This document shows positions 1-8,148 of a DNA stretch of 64,000 bases, piece after piece. This stretch comes from Dinoroseobacter shibae DFL 12 = DSM 16493. GTDB lineage: Bacteria; Pseudomonadota; Alphaproteobacteria; Rhodobacterales; Rhodobacteraceae. Each line of letters starts with the position of its first letter. Within the stretch, counting starts at the first letter, position 1. The translations under genes and the position numbers were made by a program. The notes below the pieces were generated by a model. It did not search any database. It saw only the letters and a program-made list of their open reading frames with translations, and was not told the DNA's origin. The stretch covers positions 1,178,001 through 1,242,000 of the forward strand of contig NC_009952.1 of assembly GCF_000018145.1 (NCBI RefSeq), written 5' to 3'.

Positions 1-668
1 CAGCGGCCTGCGCGGGGGTCTTCGCCCGGCGCCACCTTCGATGTGCAGGGCGCGCAGCCGATGGACGGATAGCCGCGCGCCACCAGCGGATGACGGGGCA
101 GGCGGTTGTTGGTCATGTAGTCCTGCACGTCCCCGGGCGTCCAATGGGCCAGCGGGTTGACCTTGATCCGGCTCGGACCGTCCGCCTCGAAGAACTCCAA
201 CGCCGCACGGCTGCCCGCCTGGAACCGCTTGCGCCCGGTGATCCAGGCGTCAAAGCGCGACAGCGCCGCGTCCAGAGGCGCGGTCTTGCGCAGGGCGCAG
301 CAGGCATCCGGGTCGCGCTGGTGCAGGGTGCCCTCGGGATCCGTCGCGCGCACTGCCTCCGCACCCGCGCGGATCACCCGCAGGTTGCGCAGACCGAGCC
401 GCTCCGACACGTCCCGCTGATAGGCGAGGGTTTCGGGAAACAGCATCTCGGTGTCGATGAACAGCACCGGAGTATCCGGATCGCGCCGCGCGATCATGTG
501 CAGCAGAACCACCGACTCCGCCCCGAAGGAGCTGACCAGCGCGGTGTGCCCGACGGTCGGGTCGTTCAGCGCGCGCTCCACCACCGCCGTCGCCGAGTGG
601 TGGCGATAGCGATGGTTGAGATGCGCGACCCGCTCCGCGACCGGCGGCAGGGGGGCTTCAAGCGGCAT
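1..668 (-). CDS. cysH: Assimilatory APS reductase CysH (C-terminal end beyond window)
   Basis: The visible 222 codons start at ATG 668-666 and run off the left edge. The protein has the PP-loop-like SSFGAES (residues 46-52) of the PAPS/APS reductase fold. It also has a CC pair (123-124) and a CxxC (Cys205, Cys208), the four cysteines that bind a 4Fe-4S cluster. That cluster marks adenylyl-sulfate (APS) reductases rather than cluster-free PAPS reductases. The reaction reduces APS to sulfite with thioredoxin in the cytoplasm. The catalytic C-terminal Cys tail lies outside the window. The start overlaps the end of cysI by 11 bases, so the genes are probably translationally coupled. Sulfite made here is the substrate of the neighbouring CysI. 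Confidence 0.93.
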   Translation of the reverse strand, partial: MPLEAPLPPVAERVAHLNHRYRHHSATAVVERALNDPTVGHTALVSSFGAESVVLLHMIARRDPDTPVLFIDTEMLFPETLAYQRDVSERLGLRNLRVIRAGAEAVRATDPEGTLHQRDPDACCALRKTAPLDAALSRFDAWITGRKRFQAGSRAALEFFEADGPSRIKVNPLAHWTPGDVQDYMTNNRLPRHPLVARGYPSIGCAPCTSKVAPGEDPRAGR

Positions 669-2325
669 CTTGCTGCGCGGCCTCCGGATAGAGGGCGGCC
701 TTGAACGGGGCCGCGCCCAAACGCCGATAGGCATCGAGGAAGGTCTCCTCGGGACCGTCGCGCAGATCCAGATAGGCGTGGATCAGCCGCTCGATGGCCG
801 GGACGATCTCGTCATAGGCAAAACCGGGGCCCGCGCGCTCGCCGATGGTCGCGGTTTCGGTGCCGTCGCCGCCCAGGGTGATCTGGTAGCTTTCGACGCC
901 GGCGCGGTCCAGCCCGAGGATGCCGATATGGCCCACATGGTGATGGCCGCAGGCGTTGATGCAGCCGGAGATCTTGATCTTCAGCGCGCCGATCTCGTGT
1001 TCGAGTTTCAGCGCGTCGAACCGGGTCGCGATCTTTTGCGCGACGGGGATCGAGCGGGCGGTGGCCAGTGCGCAGTAATCCATGCCCGGGCAGGCGATGA
1101 TGTCCGAGATCAGGCCGAGATTGGCCGTGGCCAGGCCCGCGCCTTTCAGCCGGGCATGAATCGCGGGCAGGTCGCCGCGATGGACATGGGGCAGGATCAC
1201 GTTCTGCTCATGGCTGATGCGCAGCTCGTCATGGCCGTAGGTCTCGGCCATGTCCGCCATCACCCGCATCTGGTCGGCGGTCGCATCGCCGGGGGTGGCG
1301 CCATGGGCCTTGAGCGAGATCGTCACGATGCCGTAGCCCTCGGCCCGGTGGGCGGCGACGTTGGTGTCCACCCAGGCGCGGAACACCGGGTCGGTGCCAT
1401 AGGCGGCCTCATAGGCCTCGGTCGACCGGGTGGCGAAGCGGGGCGGGGCGAACTGCGCCTCGATCCCGCGCAGGAGCGCCTGGTCCGCGCCGCCGAAACT
1501 GCCCCGGGTGACGGCGAACTCGGCCTCCACCATGTCGCGGATCGTCTCGATCCCGTTCTCGTGGACGGTGATCTTGATGCGCGCCTTGTACTTGTTGTCC
1601 CGGCGGCCGAGCTGGTTGTAGACCCGCACGATTGCCTCGGCATAGGGCAGCAGGTCCGCCTTGGGCAGGAAGTCCCGCACCACCTTGCCGATCATCGGGG
1701 TGCGGCCGAGGCCCCCGCCGATGATGACCCTGTAGCCGATCTGCCCGTCCTTGCGGACGATCTGCAGGCCGATGTCATGGGCCTTTATCACGGCGCGGTC
1801 GGCCTCGGCCCCGGTCACGGCGATCTTGAACTTGCGCGGCAGGAACTGGAATTCCGGGTGGTCGGTGGACCATTGGCGCAGCAATTCCGCCACCGGGCGG
1901 GGATCGGCGATCTCGTCGGCGGCGGCACCCGCGAAATGGTCGGCGGTGACGTTGCGTATGGTGTTGCCGGAGGTCTGGATGGCGTGCATGCCCACATCGG
2001 CCAGCGCGTCGATCATGTCGGGCACGTCGCGCAAGCGGGGCCAGTTGAACTGGATGTTCTGGCGCGTGGTGAAATGGCCATAGCCGCGGTCCCAGCGCTC
2101 GGCGATCATGGCAAGCTGGCGCATCTGGCGGCTGTTCAGCGTGCCGTAGGGGATGGCGACGCGCAGCATGTAGGCGTGCAGTTGCAGGTAGAGCCCGTTC
2201 ATCAGGCGCAGGGGCTTGAACTCGTCCTCGGTGAGCGAGCCGTCGATGCGGCGGTCCACCTGGGCGCGGAACTGGGCGGCGCGTTCGCGCACGAACGCTT
2301 CGTCGAAGTCGGTGTAGCTGTACAT
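658..2325 (-). CDS. cysI: Sulfite reductase hemoprotein CysI (nitrite/sulfite reductase family)
   Basis: A 555-residue protein of the siroheme/4Fe-4S nitrite/sulfite reductase family, with the two-fold repeated ferredoxin-like and siroheme half-domains. The cluster and siroheme ligands are visible as CPGMDYC (Cys412, Cys418) and CINAC (Cys455, Cys459). It reduces sulfite to sulfide in assimilatory sulfur metabolism. No flavoprotein subunit (CysJ) gene is adjacent, so the electron donor is probably ferredoxin or an unlinked reductase (inference). It lies between DUF2849 and cysH in a tight operon whose first gene, cysG, makes the siroheme cofactor. A nitrite reductase role cannot be excluded from sequence alone, but the linked APS reductase strongly favours sulfite. 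Confidence 0.93.
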   Translation of the reverse strand: MYSYTDFDEAFVRERAAQFRAQVDRRIDGSLTEDEFKPLRLMNGLYLQLHAYMLRVAIPYGTLNSRQMRQLAMIAERWDRGYGHFTTRQNIQFNWPRLRDVPDMIDALADVGMHAIQTSGNTIRNVTADHFAGAAADEIADPRPVAELLRQWSTDHPEFQFLPRKFKIAVTGAEADRAVIKAHDIGLQIVRKDGQIGYRVIIGGGLGRTPMIGKVVRDFLPKADLLPYAEAIVRVYNQLGRRDNKYKARIKITVHENGIETIRDMVEAEFAVTRGSFGGADQALLRGIEAQFAPPRFATRSTEAYEAAYGTDPVFRAWVDTNVAAHRAEGYGIVTISLKAHGATPGDATADQMRVMADMAETYGHDELRISHEQNVILPHVHRGDLPAIHARLKGAGLATANLGLISDIIACPGMDYCALATARSIPVAQKIATRFDALKLEHEIGALKIKISGCINACGHHHVGHIGILGLDRAGVESYQITLGGDGTETATIGERAGPGFAYDEIVPAIERLIHAYLDLRDGPEETFLDAYRRLGAAPFKAALYPEAAQQDAA

Positions 2326-2349
2326 GGGTCTCTCCGGTGGCGCGGGGGA

Positions 2350-2655
2350 TCAGCGGGCGCGCAGTTCCTGCTTGCCGTGGTTGTAGTTGGAGGGGCCGGT
2401 GGCCCGGAATGCCTCGCGGAAATGGGTCGGGGCGGGGCCCGCGGGGCCCGGGGCGACATCGGCGAGATAGGCGCCGACGACCCGGTCGGGCTGCTGCTGG
2501 GCGTCGATCAGGCGGATCTGGGCATGGGCCTCGTCCTCCAGCACCTCGGCCTCGGCCAGGTGCCGGGTCCAGGTGTCATCGGCGGCAAGGTAGATCACGT
2601 CGCCGTCGAGCAGGTCGTTCGCGGTCACGATCTTGGGGGTAAAGGGGCGGGACAT
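2350..2655 (-). CDS. DUF2849 small protein of the sulfite reductase operon
   Basis: A 101-residue protein of the DUF2849 family, which in alphaproteobacteria recurs between cysG and cysI. It has no signal peptide or membrane segment. The N-terminal half carries acidic residues and the C-terminal tail is basic (ending KQELRAR). Its ATG shares one base with the cysG stop (TGATG), which indicates translational coupling. It lies 24 bases before cysI. A role in sulfite reductase function or electron supply is suggested by this conserved context, but the biochemistry is unknown. The family name is recalled from context and sequence, not from a search. Confidence 0.8.
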   Translation of the reverse strand: MSRPFTPKIVTANDLLDGDVIYLAADDTWTRHLAEAEVLEDEAHAQIRLIDAQQQPDRVVGAYLADVAPGPAGPAPTHFREAFRATGPSNYNHGKQELRAR

Positions 2656-4040
2656 CAGGCAAATTCCTTCAGGTCGGTCAGGGCGGAGCGGGCGTCGCGG
2701 GGGGCGAGGCCGTACATCAGGATGGCGGGGCCGGTGAGGGTCCGGGCGGCGTCGGCGAGGCCTGCCAGATCGGTGGCGACGACGCGCTGGTCGGGGCGGC
2801 TGACATTCTCGATCAGGGTTACGGGGGTGGCGGGCGCGGCCCCGTGCATCAGCAGACGCCCCTGCAGGAACCGGGCCGCGCGCTTGCCCATGTAGATCGC
2901 GGCAACCTGGCCCGGCCGGGCGAGCCCGCGCCAGTCATGGTCGGCGAACCCCTTGGTGTCGTGACCGGTCAGGAAGCGCAGGGCGGCGTTGCGACCGCGC
3001 CGGGTCAGGCTCTGGCCAAGGGTCGCGGCGGCGACGGAGGCGGTGGTCAGCCCCGGCACGATGCGCCAGGGAATGCCCGCGTCCTCCAGCGCGTCGATCT
3101 CTTCGTCGAGCCGCCCGTAGACCGCGGGATCGCCGGATTTCAGGCGCACCACCTGCGCGCCCGCGCGGGCATGGGTGACGATCAGATCGTTGATGGCCTC
3201 CTGCGAGGTGGAGGTGCCGAAGCCCTCCTTGCCCGCATAGATCAGCGTGGCCTCGCGGCGGGCAAGCTCCAGGATCGCGGGGGGGACCAGCCGGTCGTGG
3301 ATCACCACATCGGCCTCGTCGAGCGCCTTGCGCGCCTTGAGGGTCAGAAGCTCCGGGTCGCCCGGGCCGGCCCCCACCAGCGCCACGGACCCGGTCCGGG
3401 CCTTGCGGGCAAGATGGCTGGCGAGCAGGGTGTCGAGGGCGGCCTCGGCCCCCTCCTGCCCGCCCTGGTCGGCGGCGGACGGGCCGGTGCGGAAATAGTA
3501 GTCGCGCCAGAAATCCCGGCGCGCGCGGCCCATGGGCAGGGCCTCGGCACGGGCGCGGAAGCCCTTGCCGACCTTTGCCAGAAGGCCCAGAAGCGGCGAG
3601 AGCTTCGCCTCCAGATCGGCCTTGATCGCGCGGGCCAGCACGGGGGCGGCGCCCTCGGTGCCGATGGCGATGGTCACCGGGTCGCGGTCGACGATGGCGG
3701 GGGTGATGAACTGGCTGTCGGCGAGGTTGTCGACGATGTTCACCAGCGCGCCGTCGGCCTGGGCGAGGCGGCGGATGCGCGCATCCTCGGCCGCGTCCTC
3801 GGTTGCGGCATAGACCAGGCTGGCGCACATCCCGTCGCCGGGCTCGAAGGCGCGGGGGATCAGGCGCAGGCGCCCCTCGGCGGCCCAATCGCGGATTTCC
3901 GGGGCCGGGTCGGGTGCGATCACCGTCAGCCGCGCCTGGGTCTTCAGCAAAAGCCGCAGCTTGGCCAGCGCGGCGTCGCCGCCGCCGCCCAGGACGATCC
4001 GTCGGCCCGAGACCGCGAGGAAGATGGGAAAATGCTGCAT
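2655..4040 (-). CDS. cysG: Siroheme synthase CysG (trifunctional)
   Basis: 461 residues. The N-terminal third is the precorrin-2 dehydrogenase/sirohydrochlorin ferrochelatase module, with the NAD-binding GGGGDAALAK motif and the Asp of NIVD that matches the catalytic Asp of enterobacterial CysG. The C-terminal part is uroporphyrinogen-III C-methyltransferase, with the SAM-binding VGAGPGD and GDPAVYGR motifs. Together they convert uroporphyrinogen III to siroheme, the CysI cofactor. The start is set at ATG 4040-4038, behind AGGGACG and beginning MQHFPIFLAV as in homologues. A longer reading to 4166 would run across the divergent promoter. It is the first gene of cysG-DUF2849-cysI-cysH. Confidence 0.93.
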   Translation of the reverse strand: MQHFPIFLAVSGRRIVLGGGGDAALAKLRLLLKTQARLTVIAPDPAPEIRDWAAEGRLRLIPRAFEPGDGMCASLVYAATEDAAEDARIRRLAQADGALVNIVDNLADSQFITPAIVDRDPVTIAIGTEGAAPVLARAIKADLEAKLSPLLGLLAKVGKGFRARAEALPMGRARRDFWRDYYFRTGPSAADQGGQEGAEAALDTLLASHLARKARTGSVALVGAGPGDPELLTLKARKALDEADVVIHDRLVPPAILELARREATLIYAGKEGFGTSTSQEAINDLIVTHARAGAQVVRLKSGDPAVYGRLDEEIDALEDAGIPWRIVPGLTTASVAAATLGQSLTRRGRNAALRFLTGHDTKGFADHDWRGLARPGQVAAIYMGKRAARFLQGRLLMHGAAPATPVTLIENVSRPDQRVVATDLAGLADAARTLTGPAILMYGLAPRDARSALTDLKEFA

Positions 4041-4073
4041 GGGGTCGTCCCTGTGATGTCGTGGCTCAACATA

Positions 4074-4126
4074 GGATAATTTCCCATTGAAGCGCCATAT
4101 GACCCGAAATATAAGGAAATATGTCC
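4074..4126. promoter_or_regulatory. AT-rich divergent operator between cysG and the Lrp-type gene
   Basis: The 137 bases between the divergent starts contain a strikingly AT-rich stretch in an otherwise GC-rich region. GGATAATTTCC (4074-4084) and GGAAATATGTCC (4115-4126) form an imperfect inverted repeat. Between them are CATATG and a further AT-rich tract, and ATATGACC and ATATGTCC form a near-direct repeat. Lrp/AsnC proteins usually autoregulate and bind AT-rich dyads, so this is the natural site for the adjacent regulator to control itself and the cys operon. Exact -35/-10 elements could not be fixed. Confidence 0.4.
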
Positions 4127-4177
4127 TGCATCCGAGAAAAGGGGATCGGGGCGTTCCAAAATGCACGGAGGTTTGGA

Positions 4178-4645
4178 ATGGCGGTTTCGCTCGACGCGAC
4201 GGATCGGAAAATTCTCAGGGCGCTGCAGGCGGATGCCAGCCAGTCGCTGGAGGAAATCGCGCGACAGGTGGGGGCGTCGAAGACCCCGGTCTGGAATCGC
4301 ATTCGCAAGCTGCGCGAGGCCGGGGTGATCCGGCGGCAGACGGCGGTGCTGGACCCCGAGGCGCTGGGTCTGGAGGCGTGTTTCTTCGTGCTGATCCGCA
4401 CGTCCGAGCACGAGGCGGAGTGGCAAAAGGCCTTCCTCAAGGCGCTGCTGGACCGGGACGAGGTGCTGGAGGCGCACCGGCTGGCGGGCGATATCGACTA
4501 CATCCTCAAGGTGCGGGTGGAGAATGCCCGCGCCTATGACGTGTTCTACCAGGCGCTGATCAGCGAGGTCCGCATCTACAACGTGACCGCGCTGCTTTCG
4601 ATGGAAGAGATCAAGTCGACCTTCGCCCTGCCGATTCCCGACTGA
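4178..4645 (+). CDS. Lrp/AsnC family transcriptional regulator
   Basis: 155 residues. The N-terminal winged helix-turn-helix (about residues 5-55: DRKILRALQ, SLEEIARQVGASKTPVWNRI) has the typical Lrp/AsnC pattern. It is followed by a C-terminal RAM/AsnC ligand-binding domain (about 65-145, with GDIDYILKV). The start is ATG 4178, preceded by GGAGG with 6-base spacing; longer readings lack a ribosome site. It is transcribed divergently from the cysG-cysH operon, so control of sulfur assimilation or cysteine-related genes in response to an amino acid is likely. The ligand is not predictable from sequence. Confidence 0.88.
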   Translation: MAVSLDATDRKILRALQADASQSLEEIARQVGASKTPVWNRIRKLREAGVIRRQTAVLDPEALGLEACFFVLIRTSEHEAEWQKAFLKALLDRDEVLEAHRLAGDIDYILKVRVENARAYDVFYQALISEVRIYNVTALLSMEEIKSTFALPIPD

Positions 4646-4666
4646 GCGCGCCGGGCCGCCGGGGCC

Positions 4667-4715
4667 AAGGGTTTTACGCAAAACCCTTAGCAAAATCCTT
4701 GCTCAAGGATTTTGC
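4667..4715. terminator. Two adjacent hairpins at the convergent end of the Lrp gene and selO
   Basis: Hairpin one has arms AAGGGTTTT (4667-4675) and AAAACCCTT (4680-4688) with loop ACGC. Hairpin two has 12-base arms GCAAAATCCTTG (4690-4701) and CAAGGATTTTGC (4704-4715) with a 2-base gap. They occupy the short gap between convergent genes, where a bidirectional terminator is expected, and their A/T-rich arms can serve either strand. The second hairpin reuses the half-site found again at 52580-52601, but in inside-out order. Confidence 0.7.
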
Positions 4716-4729
4716 GTCGCGCGGGCCGT

Positions 4730-6175
4730 TCAGGTGCCGCAGAAGGTTTCGCGGACCGCTTCTTCGGGCCGGGCCGGGGCCATGTAGGCCGCATGCTCCG
4801 GCTGGTCGTCGAAGGGACGCTCCAGCACGGCGACCAGGGTGTGGAACGGTGCGAAGTCACCCGCCATGCCGGCCTGGATCGCCTGTTCGACCCGGTGGTT
4901 GCGGGGGATGAAGGCCGGGTTGGCGGATGTGAGCCGGGCGGTCAGCGTCTCCGCATCGACCCCTTCCTCGGCCAGACGCGCGCGCCAGTCCCGCGCCCAG
5001 GCATCGAAGATCTCGGGCTGGGCATAGAGCTTGCGCGCGACCTCTTGCCCCTCGGCCAGGCCGCGGAAGGCGAGGGTGAAATCGACCCCTGCCTCGGCCA
5101 TCAGGCGCAGCAGGCCGTGGGCCAGTTTCGCATCCTCCTCCCGCGCGGTGGCGAGGCCCAGCTTGGCCCGGAACACGTCGAGCCAGGCCGATTGGTAAAG
5201 ATCGGCAAACCCGTGCACCGCCTCGGTCGCCACCTCGATCGCGCGGTCCTGGTCCGCGTCGATCAGCGGCAGCAGGGCGGTGGCGAGTTGCGCCAGGTTC
5301 CAGACCGCGATCTCCGGCTGGTTTCGGTAGGCATAGCGCCCGTGCCGGTCGATGGAGGAATAGACCGTGTCGGGATGGTAGGCTTCCATGAAGGCGCAGG
5401 GGCCGTAATCGATGGTCTCGCCCGAGATCGTCATGTTGTCGGTGTTCATCACCCCGTGGATGAAGCCCAGGCCCATCCAGCGCGCGATCAGATCGGCTTG
5501 CCGCGCGATGACGCCGCGCAGCAGGTCGAGGGCGGTTTCTGCCTCCGGGTCATGGCGCGCGCGGGCGAAATCGCACAGGGTTTCGAGCGCGTCCAGGTCG
5601 TCGCGGGCGGCGAAGAACTGGAAGGTGCCGACCCGCAGGTGGCTGGACGCCACGCGGGTGAAGACCGCACCGGGCAGCACTTGTTCGCGCAGCACCCGCT
5701 CGCCCGTGGTCACGGCGGCCAGGGCGCGGGTGGTGGGCACCCCCAGCGCATGCATGGCCTCCGACAGGATGTATTCGCGCAGCACCGGGCCGAGCCCCGC
5801 GCGCCCGTCGCCCATGCGCGAGAACGGCGTCGGGCCGGAGCCCTTGAGTTGCACGTCGCGCAAGGCCCCGTCCGCATGGCGCAACTCGCCCAGCAGGATC
5901 GCGCGCCCGTCGCCCAGCTGCGGGTTCCAGCCGCCGAACTGGTGCCCGGCATAGGCCTGGGCAATGGGCACGGCGCCCTCGGGCACGGCGTTGCCCGCCA
6001 GCATTGCGACCCCTTCGGGGCTTTCGAGGGCTGCGGGGTCGAGCCCCAGCTCGCGCGCGAGGCGGTGATTGACCTTGATCAGGCCGGGCGCGGAGACCGG
6101 CGTGGGGGCGAGTTGCGCGTGGAACCGGTCGGGAAGGGCGGCATAGCGCGCCTCGAAGGGGATGTGCAGGCTCAT
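4730..6175 (-). CDS. selO: SelO/YdiU family protein adenylyltransferase
   Basis: 481 residues of the SelO pseudokinase fold, which transfers AMP rather than phosphate to protein Ser/Thr/Tyr residues. Visible landmarks are the QLGDGRA and [12 protein letters not shown] motifs of the flipped nucleotide site, the metal/catalytic segment HGVMNTDNM and the [12 protein letters not shown] segment. The protein ends ETFCGT. This terminal Cys is the position occupied by selenocysteine in animal SelO; here it is an ordinary codon. The start is ATG 6175, with AGGTG six bases upstream; a GTG three codons earlier is the alternative. The 3' end converges on the Lrp gene with paired hairpins between them. 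Confidence 0.92.
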
Positions 6176-6224
6176 CCTTGGCACCTAGGCGTCCGCGGCG
6201 CGAAATGCCAGACCCCGGCGCCCG

Positions 6225-7181
6225 TCACAGCCGCGCGATCCGGTCGGTGAGCAGGGCGAAGAACCCCTCGGCGTCCACGTCGCCGATGAAGAGCGCGTTA
6301 GCCGCGCGGTCGGTCACGCCCCACCAGTCGGCCACGGTCATGCCGCGGGTCAGGGGGCTGTCGACCTCGATCTCGACGTTGATGTGGCGGCCTGTGAAGA
6401 GCTCGGGCGCCAGCAGCCAAGCGATCACGCAGGGGTCGTGCAGGGGCGCGCCTTCGGAGCCGTATTTTTCCTTGTCGAAGCGTTCGAAGAAGTCGGTCCA
6501 GGCCGCGACCATCTCGCCCACCCGGGTGCCCATGGCCCGGAAGCCCGCGATATGGGGCGCGGTGGTCAGCGCCTTGTGGGTCACGTCGAGGGGCATCACC
6601 ACTAGGGGTGCGCCCGCGCCGAACACCGCCTTGGCGGCCTCGGGGTCGACATAGATGTTGAACTCGGCGGCGGGGGTGATGTTGCCCACCTCGAAATAGG
6701 CGCCGCCCATCAGGACGATCTCGGCCACCCGCGGGATGATGTCGGGGGCCTTGGCGAAGGCGGTGGCGATGTTGGTGAGCGGGCCGAGGGGGCACAGGGT
6801 CACGGTGCCCGTCGGCTCCCGGCGCAGGGTCTCGATCAGGAAATCCACCGCGTGCTGGTCCTGCAGGGGCATGGTCGGCTCGGGCAGGACGGGGCCGTCG
6901 AGCCCGGTCTTGCCGTGCACATGCTCGGCGGTGACCAGGGCGCGCGCCAGGGGGCGGTCGCAGCCGGCGAACACCGGCACCTCCGGTTTGTCTGCAAGCT
7001 CGCATACGATCCTTGCGTTGCGCGCGGTCAGCGCCAGCGGAACGTTGCCCGCCACGGCGGTGATGCCGAGCACCTCCAGCGCCTCGGGGCAGGCCAGCGC
7101 CAGCAGGATCGCCACCGCGTCATCCTGGCCGGGATCGGTGTCGATGATGATCTTGCGGGGCGGTGTGGGGGTGGCTGTCAT
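6225..7181 (-). CDS. Nucleoside hydrolase (inosine/uridine-preferring family)
   Basis: 318 residues of the nucleoside hydrolase fold. The N-terminal DTDPGQDDA (Ca-binding Asp cluster, about residues 13-21) is diagnostic. The GGAYFEVGNITPAAEFNIYVDPEA segment and a C-terminal HDPCVIAW (catalytic His region) are also present. The enzyme hydrolyses ribonucleosides to base and ribose in salvage, probably in the cytoplasm because no signal peptide is seen. The start is ATG 7181, with AGGAGA upstream; the longer reading to 7286 has an implausible N-terminus. Purine versus pyrimidine preference cannot be assigned. It is a single-gene unit, about 50 bases beyond selO on the same strand. Confidence 0.92.
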   Translation of the reverse strand: MTATPTPPRKIIIDTDPGQDDAVAILLALACPEALEVLGITAVAGNVPLALTARNARIVCELADKPEVPVFAGCDRPLARALVTAEHVHGKTGLDGPVLPEPTMPLQDQHAVDFLIETLRREPTGTVTLCPLGPLTNIATAFAKAPDIIPRVAEIVLMGGAYFEVGNITPAAEFNIYVDPEAAKAVFGAGAPLVVMPLDVTHKALTTAPHIAGFRAMGTRVGEMVAAWTDFFERFDKEKYGSEGAPLHDPCVIAWLLAPELFTGRHINVEIEVDSPLTRGMTVADWWGVTDRAANALFIGDVDAEGFFALLTDRIARL

Positions 7182-7625
7182 GAGGGTCTCCTGCGAACGG
7201 GTGCAGCGTTGCAAGAGGCGTGCCGGGTTGTCCAGCCGCATTCGGGGACCGGGTGCGGTGTGCGGCCTGTCCTGCGGTCGGAGCAAGCCGAGGGAGCCGG
7301 CGGCTTGGGCCTGCGGGGCACCTGGATTGTGAGGCTGCGCGCGACAAAGGCGGGTTTGCGCAGCTTTCGTCGCCCTTGTGCATAAAATGCATCGGGATCA
7401 TCTTGTAACGCCCTATAAATGCGCGAAAATTCCGCAGTCTGTCACGACGCGTTGCGCCGTGAAAACGTCATAGTCTGATGCCGCTGCGCCCGCCTGATGC
7501 CTTAGTTCCCCTGTCTAATGATCGGGTACTGTCGGGGTCATGGCCCCGGCATCCGTAACGAGTGAGAGCGTAATGGGGTGATGCCTCGCACCGGGGCATC
7601 ACCCGCATGATCGGAAGGGCGCGCG
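7182..7625. other. 444-base intergenic region with leader hairpins
   Basis: No gene is supported here. An AT-rich patch (about 7380-7430, including CCCTATAAATG) may hold promoters for one or both divergent genes, but no good -35/-10 pair at proper spacing was found. Nearer the Hint gene there are two hairpins: CGGGG/CCCCG around 7533-7552 and the strong hairpin listed at 7576-7604. Confidence 0.5.
7576..7604 (+). promoter_or_regulatory. Strong 10-bp stem-loop just upstream of the Hint-domain gene
   Basis: The arms GGGTGATGCC (7576-7585) and GGCATCACCC (7595-7604) pair perfectly around a 9-base loop. The hairpin ends about 22 bases before the ATG at 7626 and just before the ribosome site GGAAGG (7612-7617). 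It lacks a following T-run, so it is not a typical terminator. A translational control element is possible. It resembles no riboswitch class that I recognise. Confidence 0.5.
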
Positions 7626-8144
7626 ATGCGTAGTCACACGGACATCATTGATTTCAGGTATCATGCGGCGCGCAAAGCGGCGTCGAGATTGGCGGGTTCC
7701 ATGGAATGGCAAGTACCGGGCTTCGGACCGGAGACGCGGATCATGACAACGCTGGGCGCGATCCCCGCCGGTCTGCTGCGGCGCGGGGACGAGGTGATCA
7801 CGCCCTCGGGACTGTCATGTGGGATCGAGTGGCTCGACCGGGTCGGGCTGGATGCGGATTTCCTGGCCAGTCACCCGAACGCGCATCCGCGCGTCATCCC
7901 GGCCGGGAGCCTGGGGGCCGGGTTGCCCGAGCGGGACCTGGTCGTCTCGGCCGGTCAGCAGATGATGCCCGGCAAGACCACGCGCGCGACCCCGGGGCTG
8001 CCCCTGCCGCCGGAGGCGGTATGCAAGGTGCACGGGTTTCAATATACCCTGTTCCATTGCGGCCGCCCGGTGCAGGTGCTGGCCGAAGGGGTCTGGTGCC
8101 CGGTGGACGAGCTGTCGAGCCTGCGCGGACGCCGCAGCGCCTGA
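7626..8144 (+). CDS. Degenerate Hint (hedgehog/intein-like) domain protein
   Basis: 172 residues. The segment GPETRIMTTLGAIPAGLLRRGDEVITPSG (about 34-62, quoted in part) matches the start of rhodobacterial Hint domains, which usually read CFxPGTxIxTxxG...RxGDxVxT. Later, LPERDLVVSAGQQMM (about 100-114) matches the usual LPERDLLVSPQHRVL block. The nucleophile Cys expected at the domain start is Gly32 or Phe33, and the His of SPQHR is absent, so self-splicing or cleavage activity is doubtful. There is no signal peptide. It is preceded by GGAAGG and a strong hairpin, and converges on mazG with a 4-base gap. Function is unknown. Confidence 0.7.
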   Translation: MRSHTDIIDFRYHAARKAASRLAGSMEWQVPGFGPETRIMTTLGAIPAGLLRRGDEVITPSGLSCGIEWLDRVGLDADFLASHPNAHPRVIPAGSLGAGLPERDLVVSAGQQMMPGKTTRATPGLPLPPEAVCKVHGFQYTLFHCGRPVQVLAEGVWCPVDELSSLRGRRSA

Positions 8145-8148
8145 CCGC

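Noticed and set aside
616-2895. Long open frame (759 codons) on the plus strand across cysI
   Set aside because: It is antisense to cysI, DUF2849 and cysG, which have clear family motifs. High GC content removes stop codons from the opposite strand.
4730-4750. Selenocysteine codon in SelO
   Set aside because: The penultimate-region residue is a normal Cys codon; no in-frame UGA is found before the stop.
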